Part shown: in pieces, positions 45,876-54,616 of the stretch
How the letters are laid out: each line of letters starts with the position of its first letter
Position numbering within the stretch: the stretch's first letter is position 1
Assembly: GCA_965221195.1 (NCBI GenBank)
Contig: OZ244864.1
Location: forward strand, 310,001-374,000
From: Poriferisodalis sp965221195
GTDB lineage: Bacteria; Actinomycetota; Acidimicrobiia; Acidimicrobiales; Poriferisodalaceae
Direction of reading: 5' to 3'
DNA length: 64,000 nt
Program-made: the position numbers and the translations under genes
Notes under the pieces: model-generated
What the model was told of the DNA's origin: nothing
Seen by the model: only the letters and a program-made list of their open reading frames with translations
The model's database searches: none

Positions 45876-48800
45876 TCAGGGACGGAAAGCGATGGGGCGC
45901 TGAGTGAGCCCTACGGGGCGGCGGACGATGTCGTATGCCCCGTCGACCCACTCGCAGATCAGCGGCCTGGTTTCGCGCGGGTCGATCATCTCCTCGATCT
46001 CGAATCGGTTCAGCGGGCCGATCGGACCGCGGGCGGCTTCGATGCGGGCTTCGAGTTCTGCCCGCAGCGCCACCGGATCGGACGCCTCGGCAAGCTGTCG
46101 CTTGTAGGCAGCCTCGATGCCGCCCTCAGGCGGAATACCGCCCATATCAGCCGACGGCCACGCCACACGGGCGCTGTGCTGGCGCCGGGGCGTGACGTAG
46201 TTATTGCCCGCCACGCCGAAGCTGCGACGCATCAACACGGTGAAGATCGGCACCGAAGCCTGCGCAAACGCGGTCATCCAGGTAGCGCCTTTGCGGATAG
46301 TGCCGGTGATCTCGTGCTCTTTGCCGACCGCGAAGCCGGGGTTATCAACCAAGTTCAGGACCGGCACATGGAACAAGTCGCAGAGGTCAATGTGACGAGT
46401 GAGCTTGTCGCAGCCGTCCGCGGTGAGCGCACCACCGTTGCGGTGGCGGCTGTCGGATGCCAGCACACCGACCGGATGCCCGTTCATGCGGGCAAAACCG
46501 ACGACCTGATCGGTGCCCCACAGCGGTCCGATCTCGAAGAACGAGCCGCGGTCGCAGATCAGCTCGATCCCCCGGCGAATGTCGAAGGTAGTGGTGCGCT
46601 TGCGCGGAATCAGCGTCAGCAGTTCTTCCTCGCAACGGTCAGCTGGATCGCTGGGATCGGAGGCCAACACCGGCGGCGCTTCATACACCGACGACGGCAA
46701 GTACGACAAGAACCGCTGCACCAGTGCTGCGGCCTCCTGCTCGGTGTCGGCCAAGTTGTCGACCGAACCGTTGGTGCAGTGAATACGCCAGTCGCCGAGA
46801 TCTTCCTTGGAGATGTCGTAGCCCATGGCATGAGCAACCACCGGCGGGCCGGCCACGAAGAGCTGTGCGATGTCACGCGCCATGACCGAGAAATGGCCCA
46901 GCACCGCTTTGGCTGCGCCGAGGCCGACCACGCTGCCGAGCAGCATGTTCACCACCGGCACCGTTGCGAGTTGCTGTGCGTACTCGCTGCTGCCGAGATG
47001 GGAAGGTAAGAACGACCCGCCGCCGCCCGATACCCGCGGGCGTCCGGGCCGAATCGCGCCCGAACTTTCCTTGGCGGTGCTTTCGCCTTCCCGTTTCTGC
47101 TCAGGAACCATCGAGGCGACGCTGCCGCCGCCCGACGAGCCGTCAAGAAGGCGAACCGACGGCACACCCATCTCGATGGACAGCAGGTCGAGGTGGAAGC
47201 TCTTTGCGCCGATAGCGCCGTCAGAGTGGCCGCCGCGAGAGGTGAAGTCGTCTGCGCAGACAATCACGGCTCGTCCGTTGATCTTGCCGGTGCCGCCTAC
47301 GTGATTGGCGGGCGTGAATGCTGCTACGGCACCGGTGTCGTCGTAAGAAGCGAAACCTGCGAGGCTGCCGACTTCGCGAAAGCTGCCGTCGTCTAGTAGC
47401 AAGCGGATGCGTTCCCGGCAGTGCAGCTTGCCCCGGCTGCGTTGCCGCACAACACCGGGTTCTTCGGATTCGGGTCCGAGGCGGTCTTCGGCGAGCTGAC
47501 GCAGTGTGTACACATCGTCAAGCTGCGACTGCCAGCTCTCGCCGTGGTCGTGGCTTGGGTCGGTGGGTTGAGTGTCGGTGTTGGCAGCTGGGGTGTTGGC
47601 GGCTGGGGTGCTGGCGGCTGCAGCAGCATCAACTCGTAGCACTGCGAGCGCCGCTGAGGCATCCACCGTGTCGCCGACATGCATCGGACGCAGTGCAGCG
47701 ACAGTTCCCGCCACAGCAGTTGCGACCTCGGTTTCCATCTTCATGGCGGACAGCACAACGAGCGTCTCGCCGGGTGTCACCGTGTGGCCCACGCTCACTC
47801 GCACCTCAACGACGGTCGCAGACAACGGGCTGCGTATCACCATCTCACCTTCGGTGGGTTCGCGGTTGGGCCAGGCCGACGCCGACGCAGCCGCAAGCGG
47901 CGCCTCGGCATGGGCTGGTGCGCTAGAAGGCTCAAGCAGCGCGGCGCGGCGCTGTGTACTGCCTCGGTTCTGAGCGCTGGCTCGAGGGTCGTCGCTGTCG
48001 GTACCGCCGTCGGTGTCGATGCTGTCGGTGCTCGTTGCCCCATCGCTGAGCTGTGCCGCCGCTTCCGCTAGCAGCGTGGTACGTGCATCACCGCCATGGG
48101 TGGCGGGATGGCTGAGTATCCGGCGAAGGTGGCTGATGTTCGTGGGCATCTGGCCTATGTGGAAATCGGCCAATGCTGACGACGTGCGGGCCGCTGCGGC
48201 TTCAAGCGTGGCCCCGCTGCCGATGACCTTGGCGATCAACGGGTCGTAGTGCGGCGGCGGCGTATAACCGGCGTATCCAGCGGCATCCACCCTCACACCC
48301 GCACCTGAAGGCTCGTGATATCCGGAGATTGGGCCTGGTCCGGTCGCCACCACCCGGGCCTGCACGGCATAGCCACGCGGTTCGGTACCAAGCCCACTCG
48401 CGGCCGCGCGCACAACCGGGGCTTGGTCTTGGTTGGCCTGGTCTTGGTTGGCCTGGCCCCGAACGACACCAATCGATTGCAGTGTCTCGCCTGCTGCGAT
48501 CCGGAACTGTGCTTCAACCAGATCGACGCCGGTGACCTGCTCGGTAACGGTGTGCTCTACTTGGATGCGCGGGTTGGCTTCGATGAAGAAGTAGTCGCCG
48601 GTCTCAGGCACCAACAAAAACTCCACCGTGGCTGCGTTCGCCAAGTCGGCCTCGGTCGCAAGCCGAACCGCGTCGGCATGGAGGCGTTGTTGCAACTCCA
48701 AGTCCAGCCTTGGCGCCGGCGCGATCTCAATGACCTTCTGATTGCGCTGCTGAACTGAGCAGTCACGCTCCCACAGATGCGTGACGCCCCCATGATGATC

Positions 48801-49448
48801 GGCCAGCACTTGAACCTCAATATGGCGCGGTCGTTCGATGAGGCGTTCCACGAACACGGCGCCATCGCCAAACGCCGCAGCCGCCTCACTGGAACATCGC
48901 TCAAAGGCTTCGGCGACATCGGTGATGCGATCAACAACACGCATTCCCCGACCACCTCCGCCAGCGGCTGCCTTCAGCATCACAGGGAAACCGATCTTCT
49001 CCGCTGCAGTTGCCGCGGCGGTCGCGTCCCCCACGGCGCCGTCTGAGCCCGCAACGACAGGAATTCCAAGTGACGCAGCGAGCCTGCGCGCCCTCACTTT
49101 GTTACCGAAAAGCTCCAGAGCAGCAGGCGACGGGCCCACGAAAACCAGTCCGGCATCTGTACACGCTTGGGCAAACACAGCGTTCTCAGCCAAGAAGCCA
49201 TAACCCGGATGGACGCTGTCGCAACCGTGCCGATGGGCAATGTCAACCATTGCTTCGATGTCGAGATAGGAGGCGACAGGATCGGCTCCGGGCAGCTCAA
49301 CAGACTCATCGGCAGCGGTGAGGTGCAGTGACCGGTTGTCGGCTGCCGCATGCACCGCTACTGAGTTGATACCAAGTGCTTGGGCCGCCTTGGCAATCCG
49401 GATTGCGATCTCGCCACGATTGGCGATCAGGACTCGATTCAGCGGCAC
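45876..49448 (-). CDS. Single-chain acyl-CoA carboxylase (biotin carboxylase-BCCP-carboxyltransferase)
   Basis: An 1190-residue protein that joins all three functions of a biotin-dependent acyl-CoA carboxylase. Residues 1 to ~460 are biotin carboxylase (RVLIANRGEIAIRI, the Gly-rich ATP-grasp loop KAAAGGGGRGMRV, FIEANPRIQVEHTVTE). At ~540-600 is the biotinyl domain with the biotin site Lys570 in SAMKMETEVA. From ~640 to the end is carboxyltransferase, beta-like then alpha-like (GGHSDGAIGAKSFH, LDGSSGGGSVASM, later VGFARMNGHPVGVLASDSRH and NLVDNPGFAVG). Actinobacterial enzymes usually split these functions between subunits. The start is a GTG at 49448 with GGGGAG five bases upstream. A 15-bp tandem duplication at 48424-48453 gives QANQD twice in a loop. 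Acetyl-, propionyl- or longer acyl-CoA specificity cannot be decided. Confidence 0.93.
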   Translation of the reverse strand: MPLNRVLIANRGEIAIRIAKAAQALGINSVAVHAAADNRSLHLTAADESVELPGADPVASYLDIEAMVDIAHRHGCDSVHPGYGFLAENAVFAQACTDAGLVFVGPSPAALELFGNKVRARRLAASLGIPVVAGSDGAVGDATAAATAAEKIGFPVMLKAAAGGGGRGMRVVDRITDVAEAFERCSSEAAAAFGDGAVFVERLIERPRHIEVQVLADHHGGVTHLWERDCSVQQRNQKVIEIAPAPRLDLELQQRLHADAVRLATEADLANAATVEFLLVPETGDYFFIEANPRIQVEHTVTEQVTGVDLVEAQFRIAAGETLQSIGVVRGQANQDQANQDQAPVVRAAASGLGTEPRGYAVQARVVATGPGPISGYHEPSGAGVRVDAAGYAGYTPPPHYDPLIAKVIGSGATLEAAAARTSSALADFHIGQMPTNISHLRRILSHPATHGGDARTTLLAEAAAQLSDGATSTDSIDTDGGTDSDDPRASAQNRGSTQRRAALLEPSSAPAHAEAPLAAASASAWPNREPTEGEMVIRSPLSATVVEVRVSVGHTVTPGETLVVLSAMKMETEVATAVAGTVAALRPMHVGDTVDASAALAVLRVDAAAAASTPAANTPAANTDTQPTDPSHDHGESWQSQLDDVYTLRQLAEDRLGPESEEPGVVRQRSRGKLHCRERIRLLLDDGSFREVGSLAGFASYDDTGAVAAFTPANHVGGTGKINGRAVIVCADDFTSRGGHSDGAIGAKSFHLDLLSIEMGVPSVRLLDGSSGGGSVASMVPEQKREGESTAKESSGAIRPGRPRVSGGGGSFLPSHLGSSEYAQQLATVPVVNMLLGSVVGLGAAKAVLGHFSVMARDIAQLFVAGPPVVAHAMGYDISKEDLGDWRIHCTNGSVDNLADTEQEAAALVQRFLSYLPSSVYEAPPVLASDPSDPADRCEEELLTLIPRKRTTTFDIRRGIELICDRGSFFEIGPLWGTDQVVGFARMNGHPVGVLASDSRHRNGGALTADGCDKLTRHIDLCDLFHVPVLNLVDNPGFAVGKEHEITGTIRKGATWMTAFAQASVPIFTVLMRRSFGVAGNNYVTPRRQHSARVAWPSADMGGIPPEGGIEAAYKRQLAEASDPVALRAELEARIEAARGPIGPLNRFEIEEMIDPRETRPLICEWVDGAYDIVRRPVGLTQRPIAFRP

Positions 49449-49467
49449 GGCACTCCCCTAGCTCCAG

Positions 49468-49494
49468 ACAATGAGACACATACAATGAGACACA
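49468..49494. repeat. Direct repeat of 13 bp in a divergent promoter region
   Basis: ACAATGAGACACA occurs twice, 14 bp apart (49468 and 49482), about 20 bp upstream of the carboxylase GTG. The 243-bp region between the divergent carboxylase and nitroreductase genes holds nothing else I recognise. The repeat could be an operator or chance. Confidence 0.6.
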
Positions 49495-49691
49495 GCCTGT
49501 CGGCCTTGGCCCGTCGGTGCTTGCCCAACGGTGTTCGCTCATTGGTTCACACAGATGTCGACACCGGTGGTTCAGCACTGGGGATTTTGGCGCACCGGCG
49601 CTGGCTGCGCACAGGACACATTCCGACGGCACAGTGCAGGCCGCGGCGAAGATGCAGCGCCGCCGACCGGCTCGGTGGTTGACTATTGCTT

Positions 49692-50366
49692 ATGGAACTG
49701 TACGACGTCATGCGCACCACGTTCGCCGCCCGGGACTTCACCGACGACGAAGTTCCAGATGAGGTGCTGTACCGAATCTTCGACAACGCCAGATTCGCCG
49801 CCAACGGCGGCAACCGCCAAGGCTGGAAGATCACCGTGGTGCGCGACCCCGAGCGCAAGAAACAACTCGGCGAGCTGTGCCTGCCAGCCATGCGGGTAGC
49901 GGCCGCACAGACCATGGCCGACGAGGTCTACTGGCAAAGCTACGAGCCCTCGTCGGTCAACATTGAGGAAGCGATGGCAGATGAGTCGCTTCCGTTGTGG
50001 ATCCCAATGTTCCGCCAGATGGACAAGGTGCCGGTGGTGCTGGTGGCCAGCGTTGACCTGCGCAAAGTTGCGTCAATCGACAAGGAACTGGACCGTATCG
50101 GCGTGGTCAGCGGCGGTTCGATCTATCCGCTGGTATGGAACATCTTGCTCGCCGCCCGCAACGAGGGCTACGGCGGAGCACTCACCACACTGCTAGCAGC
50201 GATGGAGCCCGCCGCAAAAGAACTACTGGGCCTACAAGACCACGAAGCAGTGTGCGCGCTGATGCCGCTCGGGAAGCCCGTCAAACAACTCACCAAGCTC
50301 AGCCGCAAACCAGTGGAGGAGTTCGTCCGGCTCGAACGCGCCGACGGGGAGCCGTTTGCGATCTAG
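49692..50366 (+). CDS. Nitroreductase family protein
   Basis: A 224-residue flavoprotein of the nitroreductase superfamily. It starts MELYDVMRTTFAARDFTDDEV, the usual R-S/A-x-R-x-F/Y segment that binds FMN phosphate, followed by ARFAANGGNRQGWKITVV (the N-x-Q-x-W motif). The end carries ALLPLGKP-like ALMPLGKPVKQ, typical of the family. The enzyme would reduce nitro compounds, quinones or another electrophile with NAD(P)H. I chose the ATG at 49692 over a TTG two codons earlier. The TauE-like permease starts 26 bp after the stop, so the two may be cotranscribed. Confidence 0.9.
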   Translation: MELYDVMRTTFAARDFTDDEVPDEVLYRIFDNARFAANGGNRQGWKITVVRDPERKKQLGELCLPAMRVAAAQTMADEVYWQSYEPSSVNIEEAMADESLPLWIPMFRQMDKVPVVLVASVDLRKVASIDKELDRIGVVSGGSIYPLVWNILLAARNEGYGGALTTLLAAMEPAAKELLGLQDHEAVCALMPLGKPVKQLTKLSRKPVEEFVRLERADGEPFAI

Positions 50367-50392
50367 CAGACGCGTCGCACCTTCGCAGACCG

Positions 50393-51115
50393 ATGAGTGT
50401 TCTGGAGTATGCGGTAGCAGCGCTGTTCGTCGCAGTTGGTGCCGGTACGCAGGCATGTATTGGGATCGGCATGGGCCTGATCGTGGGCCCGGTGCTGGTG
50501 AGCATTGAGCCGGCCGGAGTACCCGGACCAATGCTGATGCTCGCCGGAGGCATCAACATCCGCAATGCAATCGCGGATCGAGCGGCGCTGAATGTTCCGG
50601 CGCTAGGTAGGCAGTTGATTGCGGCACCGATCGGTCTCATCGGTGGCGTTGGGTTGCTGACGGTACTGAGCGACCGTTCGCTGGCGATTGCTGTGAGCGT
50701 GTTCGTGCTCACAGCCGTGGCTACCCAAGCCGTCGGCTTTCGTCCGCCTGATGGCCACCGAGCCGACTACGCAGCAGGTGTCGGCTCAGCGTTCTCATCG
50801 TCGGTGGCAGCAGTGCCAGGGCCGGTGTATGCGGTCTTTGCCAGCCACTGGGAGCCGGCCGCTCTGCGGGCCACGTTGGCGACGTTCATGCTGGTGGTCG
50901 GCACTGCGATCATCGTGACGCTCACGGTGCTCGGCGAGTTCGGCTCAAGGGAGCTACGGCTGGGGTTGAGCTTGCTGCCCGCAGTTGTGCTGGGCCTGCC
51001 GATCGGCAGATGGTTGCGGCCACGCCTAGCGGGTCCTCGCTTTCGGATCATTGTGCTGTCGGTGGCAGCAACTAGCGCCACGGTCGTACTCGTCCGCCAA
51101 CTGCTCAGCAGCTAA
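50393..51115 (+). CDS. TauE/SafE (TSUP) family membrane permease
   Basis: A 240-residue integral membrane protein of the sulfite exporter TauE/SafE family, with seven or eight hydrophobic segments. Family features include the N-terminal AGTQACIGIGMGLIVGPVL and, in the second repeat, GVGSAFSSSVAAVPGPVYAVF followed by LRATLATFM. Members export sulfite, sulfoacetate or other organic anions; the substrate here is unknown. The start is the ATG at 50393 (MSVLEYAVAALF). A longer in-frame reading from 50135 would overlap the nitroreductase and is rejected. Confidence 0.88.
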   Translation: MSVLEYAVAALFVAVGAGTQACIGIGMGLIVGPVLVSIEPAGVPGPMLMLAGGINIRNAIADRAALNVPALGRQLIAAPIGLIGGVGLLTVLSDRSLAIAVSVFVLTAVATQAVGFRPPDGHRADYAAGVGSAFSSSVAAVPGPVYAVFASHWEPAALRATLATFMLVVGTAIIVTLTVLGEFGSRELRLGLSLLPAVVLGLPIGRWLRPRLAGPRFRIIVLSVAATSATVVLVRQLLSS

Positions 51116-51154
51116 TCCCGCCAATCAGCAACACCTGACAGTGTTGATTGAGGT

Positions 51155-51184
51155 GATTGAAAATCATTGAAAGCAACTGAAGGC
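51155..51184 (+). promoter_or_regulatory. Three 10-bp-phased TTGAAA-like repeats upstream of the coiled-coil gene
   Basis: Three consecutive 10-base units (GATTGAAAAT, CATTGAAAGC, AACTGAAGGC) precede TATAGAT at 51185-51191 and a leader of about 40 bp. The paralogous gene at 61165 has an analogous array at 61081-61117. Spacing of one helical turn suggests a protein-binding array or curved DNA in the promoter; this is inference. Confidence 0.4.
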
Positions 51185-51231
51185 TTATAGATAAGGTTCT
51201 GCTGCCGATCTACGATCTTAAGGAGCCACAG

Positions 51232-51615
51232 ATGTCTGAACTGCAAAGAAGCCGCGTCTATAGTTGGATTCGCGAACAGCATGACGAAGCCACCGCGGAG
51301 TATTTCATGTCTTGTTTGGCACCAGCGCCATTGTCCGACTTGGTCACCAAGGACTACCTAACTGCTGAGTTGTCGCGCTATGCCACCAAAGAAGACATGG
51401 AAGCAGGCTTCGCATTGCTCCGCAGCGAACACGCAGCCCAACGAGCCGAAGACCGAGCCGAGTACGCAGCCCAACGAGCCGAAGACCGAGCCGAATACGC
51501 AGCCCAACGAGCCGAAGACCGACGCGCTGCTCAGCATCGCCACTACTGGCAGCTAGGCACGATGCTCGGCTTAGCAACGCCGCTTTTGCTCAGAGTCTTT
51601 GAAATCATCGGCTGA
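51232..51615 (+). CDS. Small coiled-coil protein with C-terminal membrane helix (copy 1)
   Basis: A 127-residue protein. The N-terminal half (MSELQRSRVYSWIREQHDE, then PLSDLVTKDYLTAELSRYATKEDM) is followed by three 11-residue coiled-coil units of AAQRAEDRAEY type. It ends with a hydrophobic helix (WQLGTMLGLATPLLLRVFEI). The plan (short head, TKEDM-type linker, hendecad coiled coil, terminal TM helix) resembles bacterial DUF1640/CCDC90-like proteins, but I cannot assign it firmly. The start has a clear AAGGAG at 51220-51225, six bases before the ATG. A sister gene, almost identical outside the coiled-coil repeats, lies at 61165. The two bracket the helicase-methylase-ATPase operon, both on the plus strand. 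Confidence 0.75.
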   Translation: MSELQRSRVYSWIREQHDEATAEYFMSCLAPAPLSDLVTKDYLTAELSRYATKEDMEAGFALLRSEHAAQRAEDRAEYAAQRAEDRAEYAAQRAEDRRAAQHRHYWQLGTMLGLATPLLLRVFEIIG

Positions 51616-51651
51616 AACTGCGGCGAACTCCACACTGTCAGGGTTGCGTCG

Positions 51652-54603
51652 CTACGGCTCGACAGCGTTGAAGTGGATGCCGGCAGCTTGTGCTGCGGCG
51701 GTCAACTTGTCCTTGGTGGCAGCACCTGCGGCGACAGTCAGGCTGATCTGAACGTGGACTGCGTCTTCATCTACAGCGTTGGCGACGGCTAGGAAGAACT
51801 GCCGTAGGGCATCGCGGGGGCTGCCGGCTTCGCGCAGCGACTGCGTTACCGAGGCGCTCACTCGGTACTCGGGGGCTTTTGCGGGTTGAGGCAACGGATT
51901 GGGCAGGTTGGGCATATTGGGCAGATTGGGCAAATCGGTGGGTTTGGCGGGTTCGTCCGGTTCGACGGATGGATCTGAAGGGGGACCTGGATTTGGGTCC
52001 GTCGGTTGGGTTGGCTCGGGTCGGCGGATGCGCAGTTCGGTAGATCCGAGATTGATGTGGCCTTCGTTGATGACCTGCCGTGGCTGGTTATCAGCACCGA
52101 CGATCTCTACCTCGCCGCTCGACACGGCATCGAAGAGCGCTCGGCGAAGGTCGCCCTCGCCGCTAGGCAGCAGTGGCAAACGTGGTGCCTTCCAGAAGTC
52201 GTCGCGTATCTCACACAGCGGACGGTTCCAGTCGTTCGAGCGCAGGTTGTGCATCAAGGCTTGCTTATCGAGGTCGTGGGGGGCGAAAGCCTTGCCGTAC
52301 TGCCGCAATGCCGACCACACCACCGAACCGTCAAGCGCCGACTGATTGTCGGACTGGAACCGGATATCGCGCATCTCACGCCCGTTGGGTCCCTCGGCCA
52401 GATACAGCACATGCGCGTACGCGCGCCGCACCAAGGCTTCAAAGCGTCGCTTTACCTCGCGGCTCTCGGTTCGCGCTCGCTTGTGCATGTCGTCGTCTTC
52501 GCGTACCACTGGCAGTGCCAGCGTTCGCTCCCATGCGATCAGTTCGGACGCTGCGTTGCGCGTTTGTCGGCGACTCTGGGTGTTGATGACAGCGAACACT
52601 GCCGAGGATGCCCAGGTCATCGGCAGCGCTGTTGTGCCTACACCCATCGCCGCTTCGACTGCTGTTCGCGTGCTGGCATCTGCACCGTTGAGCAGGCTGA
52701 ACCAGCGCGAATCCAGCACGACAAGGCGGCATTTGCGGGCCTGGTCGATACCTGCGCCGGCCAGCAGTTCGCGAAGGCCTGTCGCGTCGGGAACGGCCTC
52801 AAAGTCGCCTTCGGTGAGCACCACGGCATCGAATGGACCGCTGTTGGCCGCAGCGAACGCTGCGCGGGTCACGCGCTCATCTCGCTGCGCATCGGTGACC
52901 GCCTCGCGTCCGCGACGCACGAGCATGTTCAGTGTTTGGCGGGTCTCGATATGCCACCGCTTCGGCTGGGGCCCCGACCCGGCAGTGGAATCGACCGCCG
53001 CGAGACCGTCGGTGGGGTGGCACAGCTCCTGCCAGACAACCTCGGCGTCGCCGTGCCCGAACGCGTTCGACGGCACGAAGCACGCTGCCAGCAGCTCCGC
53101 CTCGGTCGCGCCACGGCGGCCTTGGGCGCGCGGACTCAGCGTGTAGGTGAACAGCGCCGTGGCCATGCGCTCAGCCGCGCGCGGGTTGTGCTGCTCCCAG
53201 CCAGTGTCCGAACGCCGCAGGTCAACCAACCGTGCGGTGCCACGGTCGACATGGTCGGGGTCAACGATGTCTCCGGCGCAGATCTCGCGCAGGCTCGACT
53301 GCGTGCGCTGATCGCTCACAAGTCCTGAGTCGAGCAAGGCATCGCGCACCGCGCGAGATGACATTGGCAGATCGCCGGGGCCGATCAGTGCCGGTGCCCA
53401 CTCGCCTGCATGGCCTCGCCGATGTTGCTCATAGACGGTCGCGGCAAACACCTGCAGCGTCGAACGCACCCGCTGGAACCCGGCGTGGTTGGACCATTCG
53501 TTCTCTGCCAACTCGATCAGCGACGGGTGGAACGGGTAACAGCGTCCGACCGCCTCAGCAAAGTCGGCCCCCGAGCCGGCATAGGAGCCAGACGGCAACT
53601 TGTCGAAGACGTGGGTGGCCCACCCGCCCCGCATCTGTGAAGCGATCTGAGCCGCGCAACGGTCGGTGACTTCGCGCGGTGGCGCGCCATCAAGGAGTCG
53701 CCGACGGATGATGTCGGCGAAGTCGCCGCCGCTGGTCACCGTGGTTGCTTCGCCGTTGCGAATCAGCAAGTCTTCTAGCTCGGCGCGGCAGTCAGCGCCG
53801 AGCTCGTTGAGGGCGATGCGGTCTTTTTCGGAGGCGATCATCACCAGCACCGCAGCGCAGTTGTCGACATCGTTGACCGCATCGAGCAGCGCCCGCAGAA
53901 ACGCCATGTCGTTGAGTGCGCGTTGTTCTGACAGGTTCGACACCCAACGGATGTAGTCCATGATCTCGTCGATCAGGATCAGCACCGGGCGCCCGACATC
54001 GGCGAGCGCAGCAACGATGGCTTCTTTGTTGGGCAGTTGCGCCTTGTAGTGCTCGTATTTTTTGTATGCGCCCTCAAACAGACGCCACAAGAAACGTTCG
54101 CCCAGTGTCTGCGCGGGGCCGTCGTGAGCTTCGCGTGGTGCCGGATTGTCGCAGTCGAGCACGACACAGCGGGGACTGCCGAGGTCTGATGTCAGGGTCT
54201 CGCTGCCAGCGATCTCCTTGGCCTGCACCAGCACTGCTGCACCAAGGTCGGTAGTGGCGAAATCGGCAGGGTTGCTGGCCAAATGCCACAGGCCGATGAG
54301 CCCATGAGATTTGCCGCCGCCCATCGCTTGGTCGAGCCGCCACAGCGCCCTCGCTCGCTTTGCTGGCTCGCCTACAGCACCGAGCCGCACGGCGATCTTG
54401 GCCATGAGGTCAACAAGGCTGCCCGTGGGGTAGGTGATCTGCCCGTAGTAGGCCGGGTCGGCGTAGGGCGATCTGGCTGATGAGTCCCCGTAGACGGCAT
54501 CGTGCAGGGACGCTTGAACGTCGTCGATGTTGCCGTGCGCGTCCGCAACTTCGGGCCGCAGCTTGACGGTGCGCCACCACGGTGTCGGCGCGGATGTGTT
54601 CAC
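51652..54603 (-). CDS. DUF499 family AAA ATPase of a helicase-methylase-ATPase operon
   Basis: A 983-residue DUF499 protein. The P-loop is DQAMGGGKSHGLIGL with Lys98, followed by LILIDEIMDYIRW as the Walker B-like element. The middle is typical of DUF499. A Pro/Asn-rich linker of NLPNMPNLPNP type (from a 9-bp DNA repeat) leads to a small C-terminal alpha/beta domain. The start is a GTG at 54603, seven bases after AAGGAG, which itself overlaps the stop of the methylase gene; translation is therefore coupled. DUF499 ATPases are found beside DUF1156 methylases and SNF2-like helicases in defence islands. Their role is thought to be ATP-driven remodelling or sensing, not proven as far as I know. 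It is the last gene of the operon. Confidence 0.88.
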   Translation of the reverse strand: MNTSAPTPWWRTVKLRPEVADAHGNIDDVQASLHDAVYGDSSARSPYADPAYYGQITYPTGSLVDLMAKIAVRLGAVGEPAKRARALWRLDQAMGGGKSHGLIGLWHLASNPADFATTDLGAAVLVQAKEIAGSETLTSDLGSPRCVVLDCDNPAPREAHDGPAQTLGERFLWRLFEGAYKKYEHYKAQLPNKEAIVAALADVGRPVLILIDEIMDYIRWVSNLSEQRALNDMAFLRALLDAVNDVDNCAAVLVMIASEKDRIALNELGADCRAELEDLLIRNGEATTVTSGGDFADIIRRRLLDGAPPREVTDRCAAQIASQMRGGWATHVFDKLPSGSYAGSGADFAEAVGRCYPFHPSLIELAENEWSNHAGFQRVRSTLQVFAATVYEQHRRGHAGEWAPALIGPGDLPMSSRAVRDALLDSGLVSDQRTQSSLREICAGDIVDPDHVDRGTARLVDLRRSDTGWEQHNPRAAERMATALFTYTLSPRAQGRRGATEAELLAACFVPSNAFGHGDAEVVWQELCHPTDGLAAVDSTAGSGPQPKRWHIETRQTLNMLVRRGREAVTDAQRDERVTRAAFAAANSGPFDAVVLTEGDFEAVPDATGLRELLAGAGIDQARKCRLVVLDSRWFSLLNGADASTRTAVEAAMGVGTTALPMTWASSAVFAVINTQSRRQTRNAASELIAWERTLALPVVREDDDMHKRARTESREVKRRFEALVRRAYAHVLYLAEGPNGREMRDIRFQSDNQSALDGSVVWSALRQYGKAFAPHDLDKQALMHNLRSNDWNRPLCEIRDDFWKAPRLPLLPSGEGDLRRALFDAVSSGEVEIVGADNQPRQVINEGHINLGSTELRIRRPEPTQPTDPNPGPPSDPSVEPDEPAKPTDLPNLPNMPNLPNPLPQPAKAPEYRVSASVTQSLREAGSPRDALRQFFLAVANAVDEDAVHVQISLTVAAGAATKDKLTAAAQAAGIHFNAVEP
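51898..51933. repeat. Four 9-bp tandem repeats in the DUF499 gene
   Basis: Four ATTGGGCAG-like units encode the Leu-Pro-Asn-rich interdomain linker of the DUF499 protein. The frame would be kept if copies were gained or lost. Confidence 0.8.
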
Positions 54604-54610
54604 AACTGTG

Positions 54611-54616
54611 CTCCTT
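54611..54616 (-). promoter_or_regulatory. Shine-Dalgarno site AAGGAG fixing the DUF499 GTG start
   Basis: AAGGAG on the minus strand overlaps the TAA of the DUF1156 methylase gene (54615-54617) and precedes the GTG at 54603 by seven bases. It decides the start against longer in-frame readings that extend to 54753. Confidence 0.8.

Noticed and set aside
50135..50392. N-terminal extension of the TauE-like permease
   Set aside because: It would overlap the nitroreductase by more than 200 bp and adds Arg/His-rich sequence before the first membrane helix.
52006..53328. A 440-codon plus-strand open frame opposite the DUF499 gene, and a 392-codon one at 56496-57674 opposite the methylase gene
   Set aside because: Both lie wholly inside genes with clear domains on the other strand and read as low-complexity Arg/His/Cys-rich protein.
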